A stretch of DNA of 40,248 nt from Opitutia bacterium (lineage in GTDB: Bacteria; Verrucomicrobiota; Kiritimatiellia; CAIQIC01; Lenti-01). Below the pieces are notes generated by a model. It was not told the DNA's origin, made no database searches, and saw only the letters and a list, made by a program, of their open reading frames with translations. Of the stretch, positions 16,943 to 25,698 are shown in pieces. Each line of letters starts with the position of its first letter. Position 1 is the first letter of the stretch. The stretch lies in assembly GCA_009928955.1 (NCBI GenBank), contig SABN01000020.1:1-40248 (forward strand), written 5' to 3'. Position numbers and translations under genes: made by a program.

Positions 16943-18217
16943 ATGGCCTTGTATGTGCAGAAATATGGCGGAAGTTCCGTGGCGGATGCCGAGTGCATGC
17001 GCCGCGTGGCGAAACGCATCCGCGACACGCAGCAAGCCGGCAACCAGGTGGTGGTGGTGGTGAGCGCCATGGGCGACACGACCGACGACCTGATCGCGCT
17101 GGCGAGGCAGGTGAATCTCGAGCCCAACGAGCGCGAGATGGACAGCCTGATGGCCACCGGCGAAATGGCCTCGAGCGCCATTCTCACGATGGCGCTCCAC
17201 GCCGTCGGCGCGAAGGCGATCTCGATGACCGGCCACCAGGCGGGCATCAAGGTGGATGGCACGCACCTGAAGGCGAAGATCCAGGAGATCAATCCGAAGC
17301 GGATCCAGGACCATTTGAAGCAGGGCTGCGTGGTGGTCGTGGCGGGTTTCCAGGGAATGAATCCCGCGGAAGATGTCGCCACGCTCGGACGCGGCGGATC
17401 CGACACGACGGCCGTGGCCCTTGCGGCGGCCCTGAAAGCCGACCGCTGCCAGATCCTGAAGGATGTGGACGGGGTGTTCACCGCGAATCCCCGCGTGGTG
17501 CCGGCGGCCCGCAAGCTCGACGAGATCACGTACGACGAGATGCTGGAGCTGGCGAGCTGCGGGGCCGAAGTCCTGCAGTCGCGGGCCGTCGAATTCGCCA
17601 AGAACTACGGCGTGGTGTTGGAGGTCCTTTCAAGTTTTGAAGTCAAGCCCGGCACGTTGGTGCGGGAGGAGGTCGAAGAGATGGAACAGGTGATCATTCG
17701 CGGCATCGCCGCAGACAAGAACCAGGCCAAGGCGACGTTGCTGGGCGTGCCGGACACCCCCGGGGTGGCCGCGCGCATCTTCAAGAGCCTGGCCGGCGCG
17801 AACATCAACGTGGACATGATCGTCCAGAACGTCAGCGCGGCGGGCATCACGGACCTGTCGTTCACGGTGGCGAAGGACGACATCGCCAAGACCAAGCGCC
17901 TGCTGGAGCCGCTGGTGCGGGAGATCCAGGCCGCGGGACTGAGCTTCGACGAGAACATCGCGAAGGTGAGCATCGTGGGCGTGGGCATGAAGAGCCACTC
18001 GGGCGTGGCTTACAAGATGTTCGACGTGCTGGCGGCGCACCAGATCAACATCGAGATGATCTCGACCTCGGAAATCAAGATCTCCGTGGCGATCCGCGCG
18101 GCGGACGCCGACAAGGCGGTCCGCGCGATGCACGAGGCGTTCGGCATGGCGTCCGCGCCGAAGCAGGCCTCCGCGAAGCGGAAGGCTCCGGCGAAGAGGG
18201 GCGCGAAAAAGAAGTGA
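16943..18217 (+). CDS. lysC: aspartate kinase
   Basis: The 424-aa enzyme phosphorylates aspartate. The kinase domain starts with VQKYGGSSV (5-13) and has FQGMN, TLGRGGSDTTAVALAAAL and LKDVDGVFTANPR; tandem ACT domains (about 265-400) contain DTPGVAARIFKSLAGANINVDMI and SHSGVAYKMFDVLAAHQINIEMIS, the Lys/Thr-sensing form. An AAAGGAGG Shine-Dalgarno precedes ATG 16943. Unusually, about 20 residues after the ACT domains form a basic tail, AKRKAPAKRGAKKK, absent from standard aspartokinases; comparable Lys/Ala/Pro tails occur on assorted proteins in some PVC bacteria. It is in an operon with hom and cimA. Confidence 0.97.
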   Translation: MALYVQKYGGSSVADAECMRRVAKRIRDTQQAGNQVVVVVSAMGDTTDDLIALARQVNLEPNEREMDSLMATGEMASSAILTMALHAVGAKAISMTGHQAGIKVDGTHLKAKIQEINPKRIQDHLKQGCVVVVAGFQGMNPAEDVATLGRGGSDTTAVALAAALKADRCQILKDVDGVFTANPRVVPAARKLDEITYDEMLELASCGAEVLQSRAVEFAKNYGVVLEVLSSFEVKPGTLVREEVEEMEQVIIRGIAADKNQAKATLLGVPDTPGVAARIFKSLAGANINVDMIVQNVSAAGITDLSFTVAKDDIAKTKRLLEPLVREIQAAGLSFDENIAKVSIVGVGMKSHSGVAYKMFDVLAAHQINIEMISTSEIKISVAIRAADADKAVRAMHEAFGMASAPKQASAKRKAPAKRGAKKK

Positions 18218-18251
18218 GAGGGCGGGCCGATCCGGGCCCCGGGAGTTCCGC

Positions 18252-19844
18252 ATGAAGAAGATCACCATCTACGACACGACGCTGCGCGACGGCGCGCAGG
18301 GGGAAGGCATCAACTTTTCGCTGTCGGCCAAGATCCGGATCGCCCGTTGCCTGGACGAGTTTGGCATCGACTACATCGAGGGCGGGTTCGCCGCGTCCAA
18401 CCCCAAGGACATGGCGTTCTTCGACGAGATGAAAACCGTCCGGCTGAAGCACGCGAAGCTGGCGGCGTTCGGCAGCACGCGGCGCGCGCGCCTGACGGCG
18501 GCGAAGGACCCCGGGCTGGCGGCGATCCTGCGGACGGGCGCGCCCGTCGCGACGATCTTCGGCAAGAGCTGGCTGCTGCATGTCGAGAAGGTGCTCAAAA
18601 CCACGGCGGAGGAGAACCTGAAGATGATCGCCGATTCCGTCCGCTTCCTGAAGAAGCACGGCAAAGAGGTGATCTATGATGCCGAGCACTTCTTCGACGG
18701 CTATCTGGACAACCCCGAATATGCGCTGCGGACGCTGCAGGCCGCGGCCGACGCGGGGGCGGACGCGCTCGTGCCGTGCGACACCAACGGCGGACGGCTC
18801 ACCTCCGAAGTGGCGCGGATCACCGCCGAGGTGCGGGCCCGGTTCCCGGGCGCGGCGCTGGGCATCCACACGCACAACGACTCCGATCTCGCGGCGGCCA
18901 ATTCGCTGGCGGCGGTGGAGGCGGGCGCCACCATGGTCCAGGGGACGATCAACGGCTACGGCGAGCGGACCGGCAACGCCAACCTGTGCTCCATCATTCC
19001 AAGCTTGGCCCTCAAGATGGGCGCCCAGATGGCCTGCGGCGCCCGGCTGGGGAATCTCCGGAGCGTTTCGCTGCTGGTGGACGAGATCGCGGACCAGCGT
19101 CCCCCGAAGAACCGGCCCTTCGTCGGCGAAAGCGCCTTCGCGCACAAGGCGGGCATGCATGTGGACGCCGTCAGCAAGGTGTCGCGGAGCTTCGAGCACG
19201 TCGATCCGGCGGCGGTGGGCAATGAACGGCGCATCCTGATGAGCGAGCTGTCGGGCGCGAGCAACGTGCGCCTGAAGACCGGCGAGATGGGGCTGGTTTT
19301 CCAAAAAAACTCGCCGGCGGTGAAGGACATCCTGCAGAAGCTCGAGAACATGGAGAAGAACGGCTACCAGTTCGAATCGACCGAAGCCTCCTTTAAGCTG
19401 CTGGTTCAGAAAGTGCTCAAGAAGCACGTGCCGTTCTTCGATCTGCAGGGGTTCAGCGTGGTGGTTCAGAAGAAGGATGGGACCAGCAAGGCGACGACGA
19501 CGGCCACCATCAAGGTCAGCGTGAAAGGACAGACCGAACTGACGGCCGGCGAGGGCGACGGTCCCGTGGATGCGCTCAACAGCGCGCTGCGCAAGGTGCT
19601 GCGCCGGTTCTATCCCGCCATCGATTCGGTGGTCCTCGAGGACTACCATGTGCGCATCCTCAATCCCGAGTCGGCCACGCAGGCGACGACGCGCGTGCTG
19701 ATCGAGTCCTCGGACGGCCGCGAGCGGTGGGGCACGGTGGGCGTGAGCGAAAACATCATCGAAGCCTCGTGGGAGGCGCTGGTGGACAGCGTGGAATACA
19801 AGCTGTTCCTGGACGAGCACCGCCGCCGGTCCAGCAAGAAGTAA
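18252..19844 (+). CDS. cimA: (R)-citramalate synthase
   Basis: The 530-aa enzyme condenses pyruvate and acetyl-CoA to citramalate, giving 2-oxobutyrate for isoleucine without threonine deaminase. It has the HMGL-like barrel with YDTTLRDGAQGEGINFS (7-23), CDTNGGR (176-182), metal-binding HTHND (206-210), GTINGYGERTGNANL and the subdomain AFAHKAGMHVDAV. A C-terminal LeuA-dimer domain runs from about 390. Length and the DGAQGEG motif separate this clade from the DGEQ-type 2-isopropylmalate synthases. GGGAG precedes the ATG. It lies between lysC and valS, fitting a branched-chain amino acid role. Confidence 0.93.
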   Translation: MKKITIYDTTLRDGAQGEGINFSLSAKIRIARCLDEFGIDYIEGGFAASNPKDMAFFDEMKTVRLKHAKLAAFGSTRRARLTAAKDPGLAAILRTGAPVATIFGKSWLLHVEKVLKTTAEENLKMIADSVRFLKKHGKEVIYDAEHFFDGYLDNPEYALRTLQAAADAGADALVPCDTNGGRLTSEVARITAEVRARFPGAALGIHTHNDSDLAAANSLAAVEAGATMVQGTINGYGERTGNANLCSIIPSLALKMGAQMACGARLGNLRSVSLLVDEIADQRPPKNRPFVGESAFAHKAGMHVDAVSKVSRSFEHVDPAAVGNERRILMSELSGASNVRLKTGEMGLVFQKNSPAVKDILQKLENMEKNGYQFESTEASFKLLVQKVLKKHVPFFDLQGFSVVVQKKDGTSKATTTATIKVSVKGQTELTAGEGDGPVDALNSALRKVLRRFYPAIDSVVLEDYHVRILNPESATQATTRVLIESSDGRERWGTVGVSENIIEASWEALVDSVEYKLFLDEHRRRSSKK

Positions 19845-19856
19845 GAGGTTTTGGCC

Positions 19857-22544
19857 ATGTCCGAGCTCCCGAAAAACTACGATCCGAAAGCCATCGAGCA
19901 GAAGTGGTACGACTGGTGGAAGGAGAAGGGGTATTTCCATTCCGATTCCGGGCGGGGCGGCAAGCCGTACACCGTCGTGATCCCGCCGCCGAACGTGACG
20001 GGCATCCTGCACATGGGCCACGCCTTGAACGAGTCGATCCAGGACGTGATGGTGCGCCGCAAGCGCATGCAGGGGTTCAACACGGTCTGGGTGCCGGGCA
20101 CGGACCATGCGGGCATCGCCACGCAGAACGTGGTGGAGCGGCAGCTCAAGAAGCAGGGCCAAAGCCGCTGGGACCTGCCGCGCGACGAGTTCCTGAAGCG
20201 GGTCTGGGAGTGGAAGGAGCAATACGGCGGCACGATCCTGAACCAGCTCCAGAAGCTGGGCAATTCGTGCGACTGGGACCGCACGCGCTTCACGATGGAC
20301 GAGGGGCTCAGCGACGCGGTGGCCGAGGTGTTCGTGCGCCTCTACGCGAAGAAGCTGATCTATCGCGGCGAGTACATCATCAATTGGTGTCCGCGGTGCG
20401 GCACCGCCCTGTCGGACGAGGAGAGCGAGCACGAGAACCAAGCGGGCCATCTGTACCACATCCGCTATCCGGTGAAGGGCGGCCGCAAGAACGAGTTCGT
20501 GACGGTGGCCACCACGCGGCCGGAGACCCTGCTGGGCGACACGGCCGTGGCCGTCAATCCGCGCGACGAGCGCTATGCCAAGCTCAAGGGCAAGACGCTG
20601 CGGCTGCCCGTGCTCGGCCGCGAGATCCCGCTGATCGAAGACGATTTCGTGGATCCGCAGTTCGGGACCGGCGCGGTGAAGGTCACGCCGGCCCACGATC
20701 CGAACGACTTCGAGATGGGCCGCCGGCACAACCTGCCCATGGTCAACGTCATGACCGGCTCGGGCGAGATGAACGAGAACGCCGGGCCGTACCAGGGGCT
20801 CGACCGGACCGCCTGCCGCGAGAAGATCGTCGCCGATCTGCAAGAGTCGGGCCTGTTGGTGAAGATCGACGACCACCTGCATGCGGTGGGCCATTGCTAC
20901 CGCTGCCACACGGTGGTCGAGCCGCGCCTTTCGCCGCAGTGGTTCGTGAAGATGAAGCCGCTGGCGCGCCCGGCCATCGAGGCGGTGAAGGACGGCCGCG
21001 TCCGCTTCGTGCCCGAGCGCTGGAACAAGGTGTACCTCGACTGGATGGAGAACATCCGCGACTGGTGCATCAGCCGCCAGATCTGGTGGGGGCACCGCAT
21101 CCCCGTGTTCTATTGCGAAGCGACCGACTGCCAGCACGAGTGGGCCGCCAAGGGGCAGCCGGCGAAATGCCCGCGCTGCGGCTCCGACCAGTTCCGCCAG
21201 GACCCCGACGTGCTCGACACGTGGTTCAGTTCGTGGCTGTGGCCGTTCAGCGTGTTCGGATGGCCGAAGGACAACGCCGATTTGCGCTTCTATTATCCGA
21301 CCAGCGATCTGGTGACGGGTCCGGAGATCATCTTCTTCTGGGTGGCGCGCATGGTCATGGCAGGCTTGGAGTTCATGGGCGACGTGCCGTTCCGCCGCGT
21401 GTATCTGCACGGCACGGTCCGCGACAGCCAAGGCCGCAAGATGAGCAAGAGCCTGGGCAATTCGATCGACCCGCTCGACATCATCGCCGACTTCAGCGCC
21501 GATGCGTTGCGCTTCAGTCTGATCGCGCTGACGGCGACCGGCCAAGACGTGTACATTTCGAAGGAAAAGTTCGAGCTGGGCCGGAATTTCGGGACGAAGA
21601 TCTGGAACGCGGCGCGGTTCATGCAGATGCATACCGGCGAACGCGCGGTGGACGTCCGCGATCCGAAGTTCGATCCTTCGCTGCTGACGGCGGACGACCA
21701 GCACATCCTGGCGCTGCTGCACAAGACGATCTCCGCCTGCGACGAGAACGTCGAGCGGTGCCGCTTCAACGACTACGCCAAGGCGATGTACGAGTTTTTC
21801 TGGCACGAATTCTGCGATTGGTACGTGGAATACGCGAAACAGCCGCTCTACGGGGCCGACGAGGGGCGCAAGGGCGAGGTGCTCAAGGTGATGCACTATG
21901 TGCTGTCGCGCGCGCTGTGCCTGCTGCATCCCATCATGCCGTTCCTGACGGAGGAGCTGTGGCAGGGGATGGGATATGCCGCCATGGCCGAATCGGCCAT
22001 GATCGCGCCGTGGCCGCGCGCGATGGACGAGGAGGAGCTGGCTTCGTGGGGCGTTCAGGCCGATGCCGTCGCCTACGTGGACGCCAAGCATGCCGCCATC
22101 GGGCTCGCGCGCAACCTGCGGGCCGACTACGGGCTCGCGCCCGCGCAGACCGCCGATTTCGTCCTGCGGCCGGGGGATGCCGCCGTGGGCGACCGGGTGC
22201 GCGCCGACCGCTCGGCTTATCTGCCGTATTTGAAGGCCGGCAAGCTGGAGGTGGAGGCCGATTTCACGCCCGCCAAGGCCATGCCCAGCGTCATCACGCC
22301 GCTGGGCACGCTGTTCATGTCGCTGGAAGGCCATGTGGACGTGGAGGCCGAGAAGATGCGGCTTTCCGAACAGCTTGAAAAAACCGGGCAAGAGCTGGCG
22401 GGCGTCAGCAAGAAGCTCGAGAACGAGAATTTCGTGAGCCGGGCGAAACCCGAGGTCGTCGAGCAGGTGCGGACGCGCAAGCGCGAGCTCCAGGAGAAGC
22501 GCGACAAGCTGGGGAAGCTGATCGAAGCGATGGCCTCGTCCTGA
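19857..22544 (+). CDS. valS: valyl-tRNA synthetase
   Basis: The 895-aa class I synthetase charges tRNA-Val. It has PPPNVTGILHMGHALN with HIGH-type HMGH (52-55), an inserted CP1 editing domain (TTRPETLLGDTAVAVNP, GTGAVKVTPAHDPNDF), LDTWFSSWLWPFSVFGWP, KMSKS (528-532), an anticodon-binding domain and a C-terminal coiled-coil arm (about 830-895, MRLSEQLEKTGQELAG...). A four-Cys zinc knuckle (CEATDCQHEW...CPRCG) is present. ATG 19857 has AGAGG 8 nt upstream; a TTG two codons earlier is less likely. It follows cimA by 12 nt. Confidence 0.98.
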   Translation: MSELPKNYDPKAIEQKWYDWWKEKGYFHSDSGRGGKPYTVVIPPPNVTGILHMGHALNESIQDVMVRRKRMQGFNTVWVPGTDHAGIATQNVVERQLKKQGQSRWDLPRDEFLKRVWEWKEQYGGTILNQLQKLGNSCDWDRTRFTMDEGLSDAVAEVFVRLYAKKLIYRGEYIINWCPRCGTALSDEESEHENQAGHLYHIRYPVKGGRKNEFVTVATTRPETLLGDTAVAVNPRDERYAKLKGKTLRLPVLGREIPLIEDDFVDPQFGTGAVKVTPAHDPNDFEMGRRHNLPMVNVMTGSGEMNENAGPYQGLDRTACREKIVADLQESGLLVKIDDHLHAVGHCYRCHTVVEPRLSPQWFVKMKPLARPAIEAVKDGRVRFVPERWNKVYLDWMENIRDWCISRQIWWGHRIPVFYCEATDCQHEWAAKGQPAKCPRCGSDQFRQDPDVLDTWFSSWLWPFSVFGWPKDNADLRFYYPTSDLVTGPEIIFFWVARMVMAGLEFMGDVPFRRVYLHGTVRDSQGRKMSKSLGNSIDPLDIIADFSADALRFSLIALTATGQDVYISKEKFELGRNFGTKIWNAARFMQMHTGERAVDVRDPKFDPSLLTADDQHILALLHKTISACDENVERCRFNDYAKAMYEFFWHEFCDWYVEYAKQPLYGADEGRKGEVLKVMHYVLSRALCLLHPIMPFLTEELWQGMGYAAMAESAMIAPWPRAMDEEELASWGVQADAVAYVDAKHAAIGLARNLRADYGLAPAQTADFVLRPGDAAVGDRVRADRSAYLPYLKAGKLEVEADFTPAKAMPSVITPLGTLFMSLEGHVDVEAEKMRLSEQLEKTGQELAGVSKKLENENFVSRAKPEVVEQVRTRKRELQEKRDKLGKLIEAMASS

Positions 22545-22582
22545 GCCGCCCCCGTCGTTTACAGAAAGAAGGAGAAAACCGC

Positions 22583-23743
22583 ATGGCCAAGGAACTGGCA
22601 TTTGTCTTGATCAATCCCTACACGGTCGCCAAGTCGCGCACGGGCGGCGTCATCGCGCGCTACATCAGCCGGACCGGGCTGGACTTCGTGGCGGCGCGGA
22701 TGTTCGCGCCGAACCAGGAGCTGGCGCAAGCCTATGCTCAACTGATCCGCACCGATTCCGACATCGACCCCGTCATCCGCCCCCTGTTGGCGGACTACGT
22801 GGAGCGGGAATACGGACCCGATCCCGCCACGGGCTGCCGCCGCCGCGTCATGATGCTGCTGTTCGAAGGCGAGAACGCCATCCAGGCCGTGAAGGACGTC
22901 ACCGGGCCGATCCGCCCCACCAACAGCGGCGAAAGCGTTCGCGACACGTTCGGCGACCACATCCTGGATCCGGCCGGCGCGATCCACTATCTGGAGCCGG
23001 CGGTTTTCATCGGGCCGAACCCAAACGCCACCGCCGAGGCGCTGAAGCTCTGGGCGAAGTACAGCGAGGAATGCGGCGGGATCGTGGATGCCGCCGGAGA
23101 CGTTCCTCAGGGCGCGTCCTTGGAAGAGGCGCTCGTCATCCTCAAGCCCGACAACTTCCGGTTTGCCAGCGCCCGGCCGGGCCTCATCATCGATATTTTT
23201 TCCCGCTCGGGTCTGCGGATCGTCGCCGCGAAGATCCATCGCATGACCGTCGCCGAGGCCGAAGAATTCTACGGCCCGGTGCGCGACGTCCTGCGCGAGA
23301 AGCTCAAAGGCATGGTGGCGGAGCGCTCCGCCAAAGCCGTGGCCGCGGAGCTGGGGATGGAGGTTCCCGAAGAGGTCAAGGGCCAGCTCGGCGACATCCT
23401 GGGTCCGCGCTATGGCGACAACCAGTTCTACCAGATTGTCCAGTTCATGACCGGGCGCTGGGGCGAGGGCCTGCTCGAGGAGGAGAAGGCCAAGCCCGGC
23501 ACGGTCCATTGCCTGCTGCTGGTCTATGCCGGCGTCAACGCCATTTCGCGCATCCGCAACATCCTCGGCCCCACCGACCCCAGCAAGGCGCTGCCCGGGT
23601 CCGTCCGCCGCGAGTTTGGACAGGACATCATGGTCAACGCCGCGCACGCCTCGGATTCCGTCGAAAACGCCCGGCGCGAAATGAAGATCACCCAGGTCGG
23701 AGCCGACAGCCTCCGCCCTTGGGCGGAGGCTTACTATCCGTAA
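22583..23743 (+). CDS. double-length nucleoside-diphosphate-kinase-like protein
   Basis: The 386-aa protein is two NDK folds in tandem. The C-terminal copy (about 182-386) keeps ILKPD (Lys188), the RNILGPTDP loop and NAAHASDSVENARREM with the phospho-acceptor His355, so it should transfer phosphate between NTPs and NDPs. The N-terminal copy (1 to about 165) has LINPYTVAK for the Lys strand and VTGPIRPTNSGESVRDTFGDHILDP, but the N..HxSDS motif is not preserved, so it is probably structural or regulatory. Ordinary NDK is about 140 aa; long tandem forms occur in several PVC and related bacteria. AAGGAG precedes the ATG. It is 38 nt after valS. Confidence 0.85.
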   Translation: MAKELAFVLINPYTVAKSRTGGVIARYISRTGLDFVAARMFAPNQELAQAYAQLIRTDSDIDPVIRPLLADYVEREYGPDPATGCRRRVMMLLFEGENAIQAVKDVTGPIRPTNSGESVRDTFGDHILDPAGAIHYLEPAVFIGPNPNATAEALKLWAKYSEECGGIVDAAGDVPQGASLEEALVILKPDNFRFASARPGLIIDIFSRSGLRIVAAKIHRMTVAEAEEFYGPVRDVLREKLKGMVAERSAKAVAAELGMEVPEEVKGQLGDILGPRYGDNQFYQIVQFMTGRWGEGLLEEEKAKPGTVHCLLLVYAGVNAISRIRNILGPTDPSKALPGSVRREFGQDIMVNAAHASDSVENARREMKITQVGADSLRPWAEAYYP

Positions 23744-23791
23744 GTCCGACCGTGCTCCCCCCCGCCAACCCCAACCCCAAAGGAGACTGAC

Positions 23792-24991
23792 ATGTTCTTC
23801 AACCAAATCGAAACCGCTCCCGCCGATCCCATCCTGGGCCTGACCGAGGCCTTCCGCAAAGACCCGCGCGCCACCAAGGTCAATCTGGGCGTGGGCGTTT
23901 TCGTGGACGACAAGGGCACGACGCCGGTGTTGGAATGCATCCGGCGCGCGGAGCGCCTGCTGTGGGAAACGGAGAAAACCAAGGGCTACACGCCGATCTC
24001 CGGACCCGCCGAATACGGCGAAGCGGTGGCGCATCTGGTGTTCGGGAGCGATTTCAACGGCCTGGCCACGAACCGCGTCGCCGTGGCGCAGACGCCGGGC
24101 GGCACCGGCGCCCTGCGGGTCGGCGCGGAATTGCTGAAGGACTTCCGCAAGCAGGGGGCGGTCTGGATGCCGAATCCGACCTGGGGCAACCACGGCGGCA
24201 TTTTCACCGCGGCGGGGTTGGCGACGAAGAGCTATCCCTACTACGATCCCGCCACCCAGGGCGTGGACGTCGAGGCGATGTGCGCCGCGCTGGAGAAAAT
24301 CCCCGCCGGCGACGTGGTGCTGTTGCACGTCTGCTGCCACAATCCCACCGGCGCCGATCTCGACTCCGCGCAGTGGGCGCGGGTGGGCGACATCGCCGCC
24401 AAAGCCGGCTGGCTGCCATTCTTCGACTTTGCCTACCAGGGCTTCGGCGCGGGACTCGAAGAAGACCGCGCCGGACTGCTGGCGGTGATGCAGAAGGTGC
24501 CCGAGGCGCTGGTCGCCTCGTCGTTCTCCAAGAACATGGGCCTCTACGGCGAGCGCGTCGGCGCGCTGTTGCTCGTGGCCGAATGCGCCAAGGGCGCGGC
24601 CGCCGGGTTGTCGCAGGTCAAGCGCCTCGTGCGCGTGCTCTACTCCAATCCCCCCAAGCATGGCGCGGCGCTGGCGCGCATGGTGCTGGAAGACGCCGAG
24701 CTGCGCCGCCGGTGGGTCCAGGAAGTGGAAACCATGCGCCTGCGCATCCAGAGCGTTCGCCAGCAGCTCGTCGCCGGCCTCGCCGCGCGAGAAACCGGAG
24801 TCGACTTCTCCTTCATCGTCCGCCAAAATGGGATGTTCTCCTTCAGCGGCCTGGGCGATGCCCAGGTGGACTTTTTGCGCGCGCAAAAAGCCATCTACAT
24901 GGTCAAGGGCGGCCGCATCAACGTCGCCGGCCTCATGGCCGAGTCGCTGGAGTACGTCTGCGACTCCATCGCCGAGAGCCTGAAGCTCTAG
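23792..24991 (+). CDS. aspartate/aromatic aminotransferase (class I, PLP)
   Basis: The 399-aa fold-type I aminotransferase of the AspC/TyrB subgroup moves the amino group between aspartate or aromatic amino acids and 2-oxoglutarate. It has FNQIETAPADPILGLTEAF at the N-terminus, KVNLGVGVFVDD, the QTPGGTGALRVG loop, NPTWGNH, HNPTG, DFAYQGFG, and SFSKNMGLYGERVG with PLP Lys247. Length is standard. An AAAGGAG Shine-Dalgarno lies 7 nt before the ATG. It ends the amino-acid block, where it could feed aspartate to LysC/Hom. Whether Asp or aromatic substrates dominate cannot be told from sequence alone. Confidence 0.93.
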   Translation: MFFNQIETAPADPILGLTEAFRKDPRATKVNLGVGVFVDDKGTTPVLECIRRAERLLWETEKTKGYTPISGPAEYGEAVAHLVFGSDFNGLATNRVAVAQTPGGTGALRVGAELLKDFRKQGAVWMPNPTWGNHGGIFTAAGLATKSYPYYDPATQGVDVEAMCAALEKIPAGDVVLLHVCCHNPTGADLDSAQWARVGDIAAKAGWLPFFDFAYQGFGAGLEEDRAGLLAVMQKVPEALVASSFSKNMGLYGERVGALLLVAECAKGAAAGLSQVKRLVRVLYSNPPKHGAALARMVLEDAELRRRWVQEVETMRLRIQSVRQQLVAGLAARETGVDFSFIVRQNGMFSFSGLGDAQVDFLRAQKAIYMVKGGRINVAGLMAESLEYVCDSIAESLKL

Positions 24992-25103
24992 GTTGCGGCT
25001 CCGGAGAGCGGCCGCGCCGGGAGACGTTTCGCGAGGAAAGGCCGCAGTCCTTGGCCGGAAGGATGAACGCGTCGGGAGATGTCCGGCCGCCTGGAATTTG
25101 CAT

Positions 25104-25132
25104 TTGCAACGGCATGCGGCAACGTTTATGAT
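25104..25132 (+). promoter_or_regulatory. strong sigma70-type promoter for the surface-glycan operon
   Basis: TTGCAA (25104-25109), a spacer of exactly 17 nt and TATGAT (25127-25132) form a near-consensus promoter. It lies in the only sizeable gap (24992-25218) before a run of about twelve closely packed same-strand genes. It predicts a leader of roughly 80 nt. The rest of the gap (24992-25103) shows no gene or clear terminator. Confidence 0.7.
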
Positions 25133-25136
25133 GAAC

Positions 25137-25159
25137 CATCGTTTTGTTGCGCAACGATG
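25137..25159 (+). other. hairpin at the start of the operon leader
   Basis: CATCGTT (25137-25143) pairs with AACGATG (25153-25159), and inside it GTTGCGCAAC (25146-25155) is a perfect palindrome. The element starts about 5 nt after the -10 box, at or next to the expected transcription start, so it could be an operator dyad or a 5' stabilising stem. Confidence 0.45.
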
Positions 25160-25218
25160 CGAGTCGAATGCTTGGGAAGAGTGGGCGCGCGAAAAGGGAT
25201 GGATGAGGAGCGTGGCGG

Positions 25219-25698
25219 ATGGCGATTGCGGCAAATACCCGGTTGGGACAAGGCGTGGTGATCCATCAGCCGGATCTGGTGAACCTCTACGGCTGCGCGA
25301 TCGGCGACGGGACCCGGATCGGGGCGTTCGTCGAAATCCAGCGGGGCGCCGTGATCGGGGCCCGGTGCAAGATTTCATCGCATACGTTCATCTGCGAGGG
25401 CGTGACCATCGAAGACGAAGTGTTTGTCGGCCACGGCGTGATGTTCATCAACGATCCGCAGCCCCGGGCGACGGCGGAAAACGGCGCGTTGCAGACCGAG
25501 GCCGACTGGACCTGCCTGCCGACCTTGGTCAAGCGCGGGGCCTCCATCGGCAGCGGGGCGGTCATCCTGTGCAATGTGACCATTGGCGAACGGGCCCTGA
25601 TCGGCGCCGGGGCCGTGGTGACCAAGGACGTGGCGCCGGGCGCCATCGTGGCCGGGGTGCCCGCTCGCCTGATGAGAAGCAAGGGAGCGAAGACATGA
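25219..25698 (+). CDS. hexapeptide-repeat N-acetyltransferase (WbpD/WlbB-like)
   Basis: The 159-aa left-handed beta-helix acetyltransferase has hexapeptide units along its whole length (IGDGTRIGAFVEIQRGAVIGARCKIS, IEDEVFVGHGV) and MFINDPQPRA, a loop characteristic of the WbpD/WlbB group. It ends VTIGERALIGAGAVVTKDVAPGAIVAGVPARLM. WbpD acetylates the 3-amino group of UDP-2-acetamido-3-amino uronic acid. The protein is a little shorter than WbpD. GGAG lies 8 nt before the ATG, and its stop overlaps the next start (ATGA). The neighbouring oxidoreductase and DegT genes support the assignment. Confidence 0.88.
   Translation: MAIAANTRLGQGVVIHQPDLVNLYGCAIGDGTRIGAFVEIQRGAVIGARCKISSHTFICEGVTIEDEVFVGHGVMFINDPQPRATAENGALQTEADWTCLPTLVKRGASIGSGAVILCNVTIGERALIGAGAVVTKDVAPGAIVAGVPARLMRSKGAKT

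Noticed and set aside
18075-22601. Minus-strand open frame of about 1,500 codons
   Set aside because: It lies antisense to lysC, cimA and valS, whose proteins are clearly recognised; the antisense product is His/Arg/Ala-rich with no domain. It is a GC-codon shadow.
22559-25378. Minus-strand open frame of about 940 codons
   Set aside because: It is antisense to the NDK and aminotransferase genes, with no recognisable domain; the sense proteins are certain.
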